DNA of 38,096 bases from UBA11164 sp002420085 (GCA_031976395.1 DALYLJ010000007.1:1-38096), one strand, 5' to 3'. Shown: positions 1 through 7,982, numbered from the stretch's first letter. Notes: generated by a model from the sequence alone, not told the origin. A program made the numbers and translations.

Positions 1-525
1 TACGACGCCGTCGCCGGGCGGTATCTGGAGAGCGATCCGATTGGGTTGGCGGGTGGGTTGAATACCTATGCTTACGTTCGTGGTAACCCGATCATGGGCG
101 TGGACTCCCTTGGTCTTGAGACCTGTCTGTTAACGACAATTGGTCCGGGTGGTATTCGAGATCACGCAGCGGTATACACCTCCCGAGGAGATGGCTCTGG
201 CGGACCGGCACTTTACGATCCTGCAGGTTCATTTGGGGCTGCAAATGGTGGTGGTAGTGGTGCCATCGTGATAGGTGATGCCGCAAGCATTGACAAGTTC
301 AACGAATTCCACAAAGGTCAAAAAGTGGAGTCCACTTGCAAAGACACTTCTCAAAAGGAGGAGGAGAGCATTATCAACAGTGCGATGAGCCTGCCTACAG
401 CATCACCATTTCAATGCGCGGTTATGGCGTCTTCGGCACTGAGTGGTCATCCATCATTCCCACATGTGGAGGCAGGAACATTTTTTCCAGGAAATCTACT
501 TGACCAGGTGAGGAATTTCCCCTGA
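1..525 (+). CDS. Rhs-family protein, C-terminal end with variable toxin domain (5' truncated by window)
   Basis: The frame is open from base 1, so only the last 174 residues are seen. The first 40 or so carry the conserved end of the Rhs core: RYLESDPIGL, then NTYAYVRGNP and DSLGL, the usual junction after which the variable C-terminal toxin begins. The toxin domain is about 135 residues. It has DHAAVY (His codon at 163-165), then LYDPAG, then FQCAVM (Cys codon at 415-417) and a GTFFPGNLL tail. His before Cys is the order of permuted NlpC/P60 or papain-like folds, so a peptidase, amidase or acyltransferase toxin is possible; that is inference from motif order. Base composition is richer in A+T than in the T6SS operon, as is usual for exchanged Rhs tips. 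Rhs proteins are commonly carried by T6SS spikes, which fits the operon starting 1.5 kb downstream. Confidence 0.85.
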   Translation, partial: YDAVAGRYLESDPIGLAGGLNTYAYVRGNPIMGVDSLGLETCLLTTIGPGGIRDHAAVYTSRGDGSGGPALYDPAGSFGAANGGGSGAIVIGDAASIDKFNEFHKGQKVESTCKDTSQKEEESIINSAMSLPTASPFQCAVMASSALSGHPSFPHVEAGTFFPGNLLDQVRNFP

Positions 526-542
526 ATACGTCGCTTCCAGTT

Positions 543-872
543 GTGCTTATTTATCTGTTTGGTTTCATCGGTCTTGTTTCTATCGGGTTGCTGCCACTTC
601 GGTCTTGGCACCTATTGAGAAACCTGTTTGGGCGTGGCGCACTTCATGCGCCAAACACGATGTTGGCAGTTTTTGCAGTGCTGATAGTAATTATAGCTAT
701 TTGGAGTGATGTGCAAATCACAGTACGCATTTTTAGGTGTCTTACTGAGACATATTGTGGCCCGAGCGTCGCGAGCGGCTGGATTTATCTGGCTACGCTG
801 GGTGTAGTCTATGTGCTTTTTGAGGGGTTGTTTTTTGTGTTGCAGAAAATCAATCGTAAGCGGATGCCATGA
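543..872 (+). CDS. Small three-helix membrane protein, candidate immunity protein for the Rhs toxin
   Basis: This 109-residue protein starts at a GTG 17 bases after the Rhs stop codon and has no clear Shine-Dalgarno sequence, which suggests coupling to the Rhs gene. It has three hydrophobic segments at about residues 2-19, 36-57 and 80-101 and a basic tail (QKINRKRMP). I do not recognise the family. Its position directly behind an Rhs toxin tip, small size, low GC relative to the T6SS genes and lack of any enzymatic motif fit an immunity protein. A membrane location would suggest the toxin acts in the envelope or periplasm. The function rests on position only. Confidence 0.6.
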   Translation: MLIYLFGFIGLVSIGLLPLRSWHLLRNLFGRGALHAPNTMLAVFAVLIVIIAIWSDVQITVRIFRCLTETYCGPSVASGWIYLATLGVVYVLFEGLFFVLQKINRKRMP

Positions 873-1080
873 CATACAGTCTGCCCAATGATCATGGGTA
901 CAGGGGCTGGATCGTCGACGCAAGCAAAGTGAAAACCGAAATCCCTGTTGAATGTAATATGATATTATAGGGATTGCGTTCGATTGAGATTGTTTCTCGC
1001 GCGAGCAATAGTGCGCTGCGCATAATTCGAGTGCCAGAAGAAAAGATAGAGAAATCAGGTCGGCGATTGCGGGGCGTAAA

Positions 1081-1212
1081 CTGGGTGTTCCTCATCGTGG
1101 GCCTACTCCCAATTAAGATGTTTGTGTAGAACCTAAGACGGGTGAGATTTTTCCGGATTTGCCGGGCGGATGGATCGGCGGTTCTGATGGTAGTATCTTT
1201 GACTGTCTGTCG
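1081..1212 (+). pseudogene. Remnant of an orphan Rhs/polymorphic toxin tail
   Basis: One reading frame gives LGVPHRGPTPN, a TAA stop at 1114-1116, then in the same frame VEPKTGEIFPDLPGG and a GSDGSIFD ending. Short tails of this style (a proline-rich stretch, then a V-x-P-x-T-G-E-x-[FY]-P segment, then G-x-x-x-G-x-I-x-D) are familiar to me from C-terminal toxins of Rhs and related polymorphic proteins. No start codon with a ribosome site and no Rhs core precede it, and upstream codons are interrupted at 985 and 1009, so this is read as a displaced, decayed toxin tip. The family assignment is from memory and not certain. Confidence 0.4.
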
Positions 1213-1275
1213 GGCGAGCCCCCCTCTGTCACGATAGTTGTCCGCTGTTCTGTTATCCGCCCTGAGGGGGCGAAG

Positions 1276-1305
1276 GGACACCCGGACACCCGGACACCCG
1301 GACAC
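1276..1305 (+). repeat. Short tandem repeat, 8-bp unit GGACACCC
   Basis: Units begin at 1276, 1284, 1292 and 1300; the fourth is incomplete (GGACACT). A further isolated GGGACACCC lies at about 1316-1324. The block is outside any convincing gene and marks the edge of the decayed Rhs region. No function is visible. Confidence 0.8.
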
Positions 1306-1380
1306 TCACTCAAACGGGACACCCATCGGAAGCGTGGGAAGCGTGTTGCTCAGCTCAACGCCGACGGAAAATCACCCGCC

Positions 1381-1500
1381 AGCGCCGACCCCTCGCACCG
1401 GAGCGCCGAGCCCCGCACCGGAGCGCCGACCCCTCGCAGCGGAGCGCCGAGCCCCGCACCGGAGCGCCGAGCCCTGCACCGGAGCGCCGACCCCAGCACC
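1381..1500 (+). repeat. Tandem repeat, alternating 20- and 21-bp units
   Basis: Six units start with AGCGCCGA at 1381, 1402, 1422, 1443, 1463 and 1483. Two unit types occur: a 21-bp form with CCCCTCGCAC (or CGCAGC) after the core and a 20-bp form with GCCCCGCACC; the first four alternate long-short-long-short. There are no unique spacers, so this is a minisatellite and not a CRISPR array. Confidence 0.85.
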
Positions 1501-1635
1501 TGGCTGCGGTATCGAGCGGACAAGTTCGTTGACCAATACGGCATGGTCGTCTGGTGATCGTTCGATGGCCGGTCAAGCCGGCAGCCTGGCCGGTGCGTCG
1601 GTCTGCGATGCCGGTGAGGTGGATATCCACCCAGG

Positions 1636-1654
1636 GCGGGAAAATTTCTCCCGC
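1636..1654. other. Small stem-loop
   Basis: GCGGGA (1636-1641) and TCCCGC (1649-1654) form a 6-bp perfect stem around a 7-base loop. There is no T tract directly after it. It lies in the gene-free stretch before the T6SS operon. Confidence 0.35.
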
Positions 1655-1854
1655 TTGGGAGAGGTTCTCGCCGGACCCACAGGCTTTTTCATAACTTGCT
1701 GATATTAAAAAGATAGTTTCGCTTCTGGCCGAGGTCGTTCGGACGCCGGGTTGGCACGCGATCCACACCGGCGATCGTGTGGGGCGTACCGTTGGTCGCG
1801 GCGGCTCAAGAAAAAATATATTCAGATCAATTGCTTGCAGATTTTTAGAGGGCT

Positions 1855-1870
1855 TGGCACGGAACTTGGT
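1855..1870 (+). promoter_or_regulatory. Possible sigma-54-like promoter upstream of the T6SS operon
   Basis: TTGGCACGGAACTTGGT matches the -24 element TGGCACG with TTG at the correct distance for the -12 element, but the invariant GC of the -12 box reads GG. Sigma-54 control is known for several T6SS clusters. A second TTGGCACG at 1751 lacks a -12 box. The match is imperfect and the transcript start is unknown, so this is only a candidate. Confidence 0.22.
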
Positions 1871-2011
1871 TGAGCGCTGGTCGAGGTGCGTGGACAAGAC
1901 CGTTGCGATCGACCTTGCCAACACGCCCGAAGGCTGCACGCGGTTCCGCAGCCGCCCAATCCCAGCCCCGACCGTGTGCTCGGTCGATGGAACCTTGAGC
2001 GAGGCAAGCAA

Positions 2012-3946
2012 ATGAGCGAAAGCGTGCAGAAGAAACTGTTGCGGGTGCGTCCGCCACGGGTGCGGATCACCTACGACGTGCAGACCAACGGGGCGATCGA
2101 GAAGCGTGAGTTGCCCTTCATCGTCGGCATCTTCGCCGACCTGTCCGGTGATCGGGTCGCCGATGGCGAGCCGGGTGCGCTGCCGAGCATGAAGGAGCGC
2201 AAGATCGTCGATATCGATCGCGACAACTTCAACGAAGTGCTCAAGCAGAGCCTGCCGCGTGCGGTTCTGAGTCAGGTTGACAACCTGCTGACGGAGGGTG
2301 CCGGCAAGTTGAGCGGGGAAGTGCTGGTGTTCGAGTCGCTCGCCGACTTCGAGCCGATCCGGGTGGTGCGCAAGGTCGGTCCGTTGAATGAGGTCTACCA
2401 GCGGCGCAAGCTGCTGCGCGATGCCCAGGCGCGGGCCGAGGTCAGCGATCGCGCTTCCGATGCTCTGGAGAGTGTCGTCCGTGGCATCGAGGGCGGCAAG
2501 ACTGCCACTGCCGACATGGCCGATGCTCTGAAGACCGGTTTTCCCGATAAGGACGATACCTTCAGAAACGCGCTGGCGACCGCGATCGAGCAGCACGTGG
2601 TGCCGGTGGTCAGTGCTGCGGGTGGGGCCGGTCGTGGTGCCGCGCTGTCGATCGACTTCGCCGTGGCGGCCATCGATACGGCACTGAGCAAGCAACTCTC
2701 GGCGATCATGCACAGCCCGAAGTTCAAGGAACTGGAGGCGACCTGGCGTGGGCTGTTCCATCTGGTCTCGCGCAGCGAGACCGGTTCACGGCTCAAACTG
2801 CGGGTGTTCAACGCTACCCTCGACGATCTGCGCGACGACATGGCCAAGGCCGTGGAATTCGACCAGAGCAAGATGTTCCGGTTGATCTACGAGGCCGAGT
2901 ACGGCACCTACGGCGGATCGCCCTACAGCCTGCTGCTGGGGGGTTACGAATTGGGGCCAGGGGCGTCCGACATGAGTTTCCTGGACAAGATGTCCGGGGT
3001 TGCGGCGGCCGCGCATGCCCCGTTCCTGGCGGCGGCGTCGCCGGCCATGTTCGGTCTGCCCAGCTTCGGTGATCTGGCCCGGCCACGTGATCTGGCCAAG
3101 ATCTTCGAGGGTGCCGATCTCCAGAACTGGTCGGAGTTCCGCGACAGCGAGGATTCGCGCTATGTCTCGCTGGTCATGCCCAGGGTGATGCTGCGCCTGC
3201 CCTATGGCCAGAAGACGCTGCCGGCCGAGGGCTTCGATTTCGAGGAGGCCGTGCTGTCGCCGACCGGCGTGCCCGAGAACGCCAGTTTCCTGTGGGGCAA
3301 TGCCGCCTATTTCCTGGCCGAGCGGATCACCAATGCCTTCGCCATCTTCAGTTGGACGGCAGCGATTCGCGGTGTCGAGGGTGGTGGTCTGGTCGAGGGT
3401 CTGCCGATCTATACGTTCGCCAGTGGTGGCGATGATGGCATCAAGGAACTGCTGTGCCCGACCGAGGTGGCGATCACGGATCGTCGCGAGAAGGAGCTGA
3501 ACGATCTCGGCTTCATCGCACTGTGCCATTGCAAGGGCAGCGGCAAGGCGGCGTTCTTCGGTGGTCAGACCACCAACAAGCCGAAGAAGTACATCAATGC
3601 CGATGCCAATGCCAATGCCGCCCTGTCGTCGCGTTTGCCGTACATCCTGGCCGCCTCGCGATTTGCCCATTACATCAAGGTGATCGTGCGCGAGAAGATC
3701 GGCGGTTTCCTGACTCGGGGGAATGTCGAAGCCTTCCTCAACACCTGGATTTCGCAGTACGTGCTGCTCGACGACAACGCACGCCAGGAGGTCAAGTCGG
3801 CGTTCCCGCTGCGCGAAGCCTCGATCGTGGTCGTCGATGTGCCCGGTGAACCCGGTTCCTACAAGGCGACCGTGTTTCTCAAACCACACTTCCAGCTTGA
3901 GGAGTTGACGACCTCGATCCGGCTGGTGGCCGATCTTCCCAAGTAA
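2012..3946 (+). CDS. tssBC: T6SS contractile sheath, TssB-TssC fusion protein
   Basis: This single 644-residue frame encodes both sheath subunits. Residues 1 to about 155 are TssB/VipA: QKKLLRVRPPRV, ITYDV, ELPFIVGI, DRDNFNEVL and the ADFEP segment. From about residue 215 the protein is TssC/VipB: QLSAIMHSPKF, ATWRGL, KAVEFDQSKMF, EYGTYGG, HAPFLAAASP, SEDSRYVSLVMPR, GVEGGGLVEG, TDRREKELNDLGF, SRFAHYIKV and a FLKPHFQLEELT end. The joining stretch (155-215) is about as long as a normal TssC N-terminus, so neither domain looks cut down. The start is ATG 2012 with GAGG seven bases upstream; the frame runs on upstream to 1886 but without a ribosome site. In other T6SS, tssB and tssC are separate adjacent genes. 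The reading is seen in the sequence; the effect on sheath assembly is inference. Confidence 0.95.
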   Translation: MSESVQKKLLRVRPPRVRITYDVQTNGAIEKRELPFIVGIFADLSGDRVADGEPGALPSMKERKIVDIDRDNFNEVLKQSLPRAVLSQVDNLLTEGAGKLSGEVLVFESLADFEPIRVVRKVGPLNEVYQRRKLLRDAQARAEVSDRASDALESVVRGIEGGKTATADMADALKTGFPDKDDTFRNALATAIEQHVVPVVSAAGGAGRGAALSIDFAVAAIDTALSKQLSAIMHSPKFKELEATWRGLFHLVSRSETGSRLKLRVFNATLDDLRDDMAKAVEFDQSKMFRLIYEAEYGTYGGSPYSLLLGGYELGPGASDMSFLDKMSGVAAAAHAPFLAAASPAMFGLPSFGDLARPRDLAKIFEGADLQNWSEFRDSEDSRYVSLVMPRVMLRLPYGQKTLPAEGFDFEEAVLSPTGVPENASFLWGNAAYFLAERITNAFAIFSWTAAIRGVEGGGLVEGLPIYTFASGGDDGIKELLCPTEVAITDRREKELNDLGFIALCHCKGSGKAAFFGGQTTNKPKKYINADANANAALSSRLPYILAASRFAHYIKVIVREKIGGFLTRGNVEAFLNTWISQYVLLDDNARQEVKSAFPLREASIVVVDVPGEPGSYKATVFLKPHFQLEELTTSIRLVADLPK

Positions 3947-3990
3947 GCGGCTGCGACCGCCAACGCATTCCACTACGAGGCACGACAACC

Positions 3991-4551
3991 ATGGACCTGA
4001 TTCTTCTGCAACCCGGTAATGCCGACGACATCATCGGCACCGACAGCTCGACCTACATCGACAACGAGTGGCGCGACGAGATTCTGCAATTCGGAAAGTG
4101 CATGGAACTGGTTTCCGTCCATCACGGCATGAAGCAGCAGATCACCACCGACGTCAGCAACAAGTCGCGGACCTCGGGCCGTCCGGTGATCACCGAGTTC
4201 ACCTGCGTGAAGTATGTCGATCAGACATCGGTGAAGCTGTACGACTACTGCCTTCGTGCCCAGACCCTGGGTTCGGGCGACGGCAATCCGACCAAGATCT
4301 ACATCGCCCGCAACTCCGGCGACAAGACCGCCAACATCATGACCATCGCCCTGCGCGATGCCCTGATCAGCGAGATCCAGTTCCAGTCGCATCCGGACGA
4401 CATGCCGACCGAGCAGTTCAAGCTCAACTTCACCGAAATCCTCTGGACCTACACCATCCAGGTGGCCGACATGAAGACACCGGGCAGTGTCCACACCGGT
4501 TGGAGCGTCGCCCGCAATCGGCCGATCGGCAACTTCACCAGTATCACCTGA
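3991..4551 (+). CDS. hcp: T6SS tube protein Hcp (TssD)
   Basis: This 186-residue protein has the Hcp features GMKQQITTDVSN, RPVITEFTCVKYVD, TKIYIARNSG, ALISEIQFQS, the DMPTEQFKLNFTEILWTY block and no signal peptide. Hcp hexamers stack to form the inner tube that carries the VgrG spike and small effectors through the sheath. The start ATG 3991 follows 44 bases behind tssBC. A tail of about 25 residues (after QVADMKTPG) extends beyond the typical Hcp core. The gene is followed by a stable stem-loop and a 133-base gap, the only sizeable break in the operon. This could separate hcp levels from those of the downstream genes. Confidence 0.95.
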   Translation: MDLILLQPGNADDIIGTDSSTYIDNEWRDEILQFGKCMELVSVHHGMKQQITTDVSNKSRTSGRPVITEFTCVKYVDQTSVKLYDYCLRAQTLGSGDGNPTKIYIARNSGDKTANIMTIALRDALISEIQFQSHPDDMPTEQFKLNFTEILWTYTIQVADMKTPGSVHTGWSVARNRPIGNFTSIT

Positions 4552-4560
4552 TGATGACCT

Positions 4561-4603
4561 GCCGGATGCGGTTGCCGGGAAGTATCCGGTGACTGCATCC
4601 GGC
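4561..4603 (+). terminator. Stem-loop behind hcp, possible attenuator or mRNA processing signal
   Basis: GCCGGATGC (4561-4569) and GCATCCGGC (4595-4603) form a perfect 9-bp stem; an inner CCGG pair can extend the structure. No T run follows, so it is not a classical intrinsic terminator. Its position directly behind hcp suggests partial termination or 3'-end protection that keeps hcp mRNA more abundant than the baseplate genes. A second palindrome, CGGCCATGGCCG, is at 4649-4660. Confidence 0.45.
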
Positions 4604-4684
4604 CCGTTGTCCGACGGCAAGACCCACTGGCATGTGACATGGCCCAGTCGGCCATGGCCGAACCCCCTTCCTTCGGAGATTTCG

Positions 4685-5062
4685 ATGCTGTACCTGTTCG
4701 AGCGGCTCAGTGTCCGTCCCCATGCCGGCGACGGCAGGCCGGAAGCGTTCGACGAGGCGGCGGCGGTGCTGGCCCAGGTCCAGCGGATCGCGGCAACCGG
4801 CCGCCGAATCGGTGAGTCGGTCGCCACGGTGCCCTGGGGCTTGCCGGCGGTGACCACCATCGGTGAGAGCGCGACCGTGCAGTTGCAGGACTATGCGCGC
4901 GCCCTGGCCGAGGCGATCAGCCGCTACGAGCCGCGCCTGCGTGGGGTGCGGGTCGAGGTCGAAGCGCGGGATGATGCGCTCGGACCCTACGGTCTGTCGA
5001 TCAGTGGCTGTCTGCCCGGTGACGAGCAGGCCCGCACGCTGCGCATCGCAGCACCCTTCTGA
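4685..5062 (+). CDS. tssE: T6SS baseplate protein TssE (gp25-like)
   Basis: The 125-residue product matches the C-terminal part of the gp25/TssE lysozyme-like fold: ALAEAISRYEPRLRGVRVEV, then GLSISGCL. TssE is a wedge component of the baseplate from which the sheath polymerises. ATG 4685 has GGAG six bases upstream; the frame is open to 4487 but that extension overlaps the hcp end and codes nothing recognisable. The N-terminal half is divergent: the region that usually reads as a D-L-x-x-LLNT-type motif is replaced by QVQRIAATGRR, and WGLPAV stands for the usual YGLPD. Identification is helped by its place between hcp and tssF. It could be hard to find in automated searches. Confidence 0.8.
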   Translation: MLYLFERLSVRPHAGDGRPEAFDEAAAVLAQVQRIAATGRRIGESVATVPWGLPAVTTIGESATVQLQDYARALAEAISRYEPRLRGVRVEVEARDDALGPYGLSISGCLPGDEQARTLRIAAPF

Positions 5063-5088
5063 GCCGGGCTGGAATCGGGAACGCGCGC

Positions 5089-6903
5089 ATGAAGAACTCG
5101 GGCCAGCGGCTGAAGGACTTCTATCAGCAGGAACTTGCCGCCTTGCGCGACGAGGCCAGCGAGTTCGCTCACGATCATCCGGAACAGGCCGGTGCCCTGG
5201 GCATCCATCGCGGTCGGTCGCAGGATCCTCAGGTCGAGTTGCTGATGCAGTCGTTCGCCTATCTGACCGGTCGGCTGCGCTATCAGTTGGAAACCGATCA
5301 GGCCGAGCTTCCGAATGCCCTGCTGGCCGATCTGTACCCGCATCTTGAGGCGCCGCTGCCGTCGATGATGGTGGCCGAGTTCGAGGTTCAGGCCGATGGC
5401 ACGGCACGGCTGGAGTGTGGTCGAAGCGTTCTGGCCGAGGTGCCGATCGATGGCGGCGGCAAGGCGACCTGTCGGTTCCGCACCTGTTTCGAGACTCGGC
5501 TGTGGCCGGTGAAGGTGGTCGATCTGGCGATCGTATCGCCCGATGATTACCCGAAGGCGATCAGCGATCCCGAGGTGCGCGGTGTGCTGCGGGTCCGTCT
5601 GCGCAAGCATGGGCGGGTGCCGTTCAAGCAGCTTCGGCCGGAGGGTCTTCGCTTCCACCTCAATCCCGAGGCCGGTCCGGCCCATGTCCTGCACCGCCTG
5701 CTTGCCGCCAATCTGCGCGGCATCGCGGTCCATGAGGCATCGGCGCCGATCGGCAGCCGGCTGCGCATGCTGCCCGATGATGCTCTGCGCTGGCTCGGGT
5801 TCGAGGACCAGGAGGCGGCGCTGCCGTCGCATCCGCAGGCGCATCCGGCGTTTCGGATTCTTCAGGAGTATTTCGCGTTCCCCGAGAAGTTCCTGTTCTT
5901 CGAGATCGCCGCTCTGCCGCTTGAGCATGCCGTGGATGAGGTCGATCTGCTGTTCCTGCTCGATGTCCCTCCGAATCCGTCGCTGCGCTTGAGTCCGGCG
6001 ATGCTGGCCAGCAACTGCGTGCCGCTGATCAATCTGTATGGCCAGCGGATCGATCCCCTGACCCTCGATCACGCCCGCTACGAGTACCGGCTGACCGGCG
6101 ACATCGCCCAGCATGCCAACTGTGAGATCTACCGATTGGAACGGCTGCATGCCGTTCGCGCCGGGGCGGCACCGCGTGAACTGGTGCCGTACTTCGCGAT
6201 GAGTGCGTTCCAGCATATCGAGCATCAGGATTATTTCTACTACACCCGGCGCGAGGTCAGTCAGCGGACTGGAATCGGTGGGACCGAGCTGTACCTGTCG
6301 TTTCTCGATGCCCGCTTCGAGTTGACCGATCCGGTCGATGATGTGGTGGGCGGCAATGCCCTGTGTACCAATCGGCGCATGCCGGAGCGGCTGCGCTCGG
6401 GCGATCGGCTGCGGATCGAAGGCGCAGCGCCGGTTTCGGAGGTGCGGGTGCTGGGCCGGCCCTCGGCGCATCAGACGCCAGTGATGACTGGCGCGCGTCC
6501 GTGGCTGCTGGCCTCGCAACTGGCGCTCAATCATCTTTCGCTGGTGGGCGGTGACGATGCCCTGGCGGCACTGAAGGACATCCTGCGCCTGCATGTCGGA
6601 CCGAGCAGCACGCTTGGACATCGCGCGATCGACGGCATTCTTGCCCTCGCTGCGCGGCCGTTGGTGCGCTGGCTCGATCATGATGGCCGTCGTGGCTACG
6701 TCCAGGCCATCGTGATCGATCTGACCCTGGACCATAACCGTTTCGAGGACAACAGCCCCGTTTTGTTCGCCGCCGTGTTGCGGCATTTCTTCGCACTGTA
6801 TGCCGCCGTCAACACGGTGGTGGAGGTGCGCCTTCTGATGCCTGACGAAAAGCGAGTCGTTAAGGAATGGCCACCATTGGCGGGCAACAAAGTCCTGCTC
6901 TGA
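5089..6903 (+). CDS. tssF: T6SS baseplate protein TssF (VasA/ImpG)
   Basis: The 604-residue product has the TssF hallmarks: FYQQELAALRDEASEFA near the start, DPQVELLMQSFAYLTGRLR, the ALLADLYPHLEAPLPSM motif, EYFAFPEKFLFFEI in the middle and LVRWLDHDGRRGYVQA near the end. TssF pairs with TssG in a TssF2-TssG wedge of the baseplate. It starts with ATG 5089, 26 bases after tssE, and its last 37 bases overlap tssG. Length is normal for the family. No frame break was seen. Confidence 0.95.
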   Translation: MKNSGQRLKDFYQQELAALRDEASEFAHDHPEQAGALGIHRGRSQDPQVELLMQSFAYLTGRLRYQLETDQAELPNALLADLYPHLEAPLPSMMVAEFEVQADGTARLECGRSVLAEVPIDGGGKATCRFRTCFETRLWPVKVVDLAIVSPDDYPKAISDPEVRGVLRVRLRKHGRVPFKQLRPEGLRFHLNPEAGPAHVLHRLLAANLRGIAVHEASAPIGSRLRMLPDDALRWLGFEDQEAALPSHPQAHPAFRILQEYFAFPEKFLFFEIAALPLEHAVDEVDLLFLLDVPPNPSLRLSPAMLASNCVPLINLYGQRIDPLTLDHARYEYRLTGDIAQHANCEIYRLERLHAVRAGAAPRELVPYFAMSAFQHIEHQDYFYYTRREVSQRTGIGGTELYLSFLDARFELTDPVDDVVGGNALCTNRRMPERLRSGDRLRIEGAAPVSEVRVLGRPSAHQTPVMTGARPWLLASQLALNHLSLVGGDDALAALKDILRLHVGPSSTLGHRAIDGILALAARPLVRWLDHDGRRGYVQAIVIDLTLDHNRFEDNSPVLFAAVLRHFFALYAAVNTVVEVRLLMPDEKRVVKEWPPLAGNKVLL

Positions 6904-7982
6904 ACCAGGTCATCGGCGAGCAGTTCGGGCGCTTCGACGTTTTCCAACTCGTGCGCCTGCTGCTGCACCGGTCCGGCGCCGGGCGGCGCGAGCAGCCCTG
7001 GTCGATCGAACTGCGGCTGCGCTTCCGGGCCGATCTCCGGGCGGCGTTTCCGGGTCACGAAGTCACCCGGCTGCGTCGCGGCAAGGCCATGCCGGACTTC
7101 CGGCTGGAACGGCGTGGCCTGCGCACGCGCCCGCAGTGCATCGAACTGCACACGCCGAACTACTGTCTGGCCAGCGAACTGGGTTCGCTGCCGGAGCCGT
7201 TCCTCGAATGGGTGCGCGATCAGGAGCGGATGGGCGGTCGCGCCATGGCGGCGTTCCTGGATGTCTTCAACCAGCGCATCCATGTTCTCCGGCACCAACT
7301 CAAGCACGACGCCCTGCGCACGCTCGATCCGGCCCTGCCCGAGGAGACCCGGTATGCCGGGCGGCTGGCGTCATTGACCGGCATGGCCTTGCCGGCCCAG
7401 CAGCGTCAGATGCCGTTGGCCATGCGGCGCTGGCTCGGACTGGCCGGATTGCTTGCCGACACCCGCAAGAGTGCCGCCCTGGTGTGCCGGGTGCTGTCGG
7501 CCTTCCTGGGGGTGGGCTGTCGATTGGAGAGTCTGGTCGGCCGCTGGCGCGACATCGAACCCCGCGATCGACTGGCACTTGGTCGCCGCTGCAACGTGCT
7601 GGGCCGCAACAGCCTGCTCGGCTGTCGAACCTGGGATGCGCGGGCAGCGGTCCGTCTGCACATCGCCCGTCTGCCGTTCCGGGAATGCCTGAAGCTGTTG
7701 CCGCTGCGACCGGCACGTGCCGATGAAGCGGTGCCGGATACCGCCCATGCCGGTCTGGTGGCGATGGTTCACCTGCTGCTCGATCGTCGGTTCGAGTGCG
7801 AGGTGGCCATCGAGATCGATGGCGAAACCCTGCCGCCTGCGCGCCTGAGTCTGCCCTGGCTGAGCGGTGGCGTCGGCCTGCGGCTGGGCCAGACCGCCTG
7901 GCTCGGACGTGGCCGTGGCCGCGATCGCAATCCGATCGTGTCCTTCCAGATCGCTGGCTTCCCCCCCGTGGAGGCGGCATGA
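6867..7982 (+). CDS. tssG: T6SS baseplate protein TssG (VasB/ImpH)
   Basis: The 371-residue product begins with an FDVFQLVRLL segment and has FRADLRAAFPGHEV, ELHTPNYCLASELGSLPEPFLEW and FNQRIHVLRHQL, all typical of TssG. The ATG at 6867 overlaps the end of tssF and has an AAGG immediately before it, so translation is probably coupled to tssF. The stop codon overlaps the vgrG start as ATGA. TssG bridges two TssF copies in the baseplate wedge. Confidence 0.93.
   Translation: MATIGGQQSPALNQVIGEQFGRFDVFQLVRLLLHRSGAGRREQPWSIELRLRFRADLRAAFPGHEVTRLRRGKAMPDFRLERRGLRTRPQCIELHTPNYCLASELGSLPEPFLEWVRDQERMGGRAMAAFLDVFNQRIHVLRHQLKHDALRTLDPALPEETRYAGRLASLTGMALPAQQRQMPLAMRRWLGLAGLLADTRKSAALVCRVLSAFLGVGCRLESLVGRWRDIEPRDRLALGRRCNVLGRNSLLGCRTWDARAAVRLHIARLPFRECLKLLPLRPARADEAVPDTAHAGLVAMVHLLLDRRFECEVAIEIDGETLPPARLSLPWLSGGVGLRLGQTAWLGRGRGRDRNPIVSFQIAGFPPVEAA

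Larger units (their letters stand above)
873..2011 (+). other. Gene-poor spacer between the Rhs module and the T6SS operon
   Basis: I see no intact gene in this 1.1 kb. It holds a remnant of an orphan Rhs toxin tail (about 1081-1212), an 8-bp tandem repeat (1276-1305), a 20/21-bp tandem repeat (1381-1500), a small stem-loop (1636-1654) and two TTGGCACG words (1751 and 1854) that resemble sigma-54 -24 boxes. Long open frames on both strands cross the repeats, but they are compositional artefacts of GC-rich repeated units. The promoter of the T6SS operon should lie in the last 300 bases. Confidence 0.6.

Noticed and set aside
1381..1500. CRISPR array
   Set aside because: Units are contiguous and alike, with no unique spacers and no cas genes.
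1751..1766. Second sigma-54 -24 box
   Set aside because: TTGGCACG is present, but the -12 region reads CCACA, without TTGC.
1355..2761. 468-codon minus-strand open frame across the repeats and the start of tssBC
   Set aside because: It is antisense to the clear TssB domain and to the repeats, with no family resemblance.
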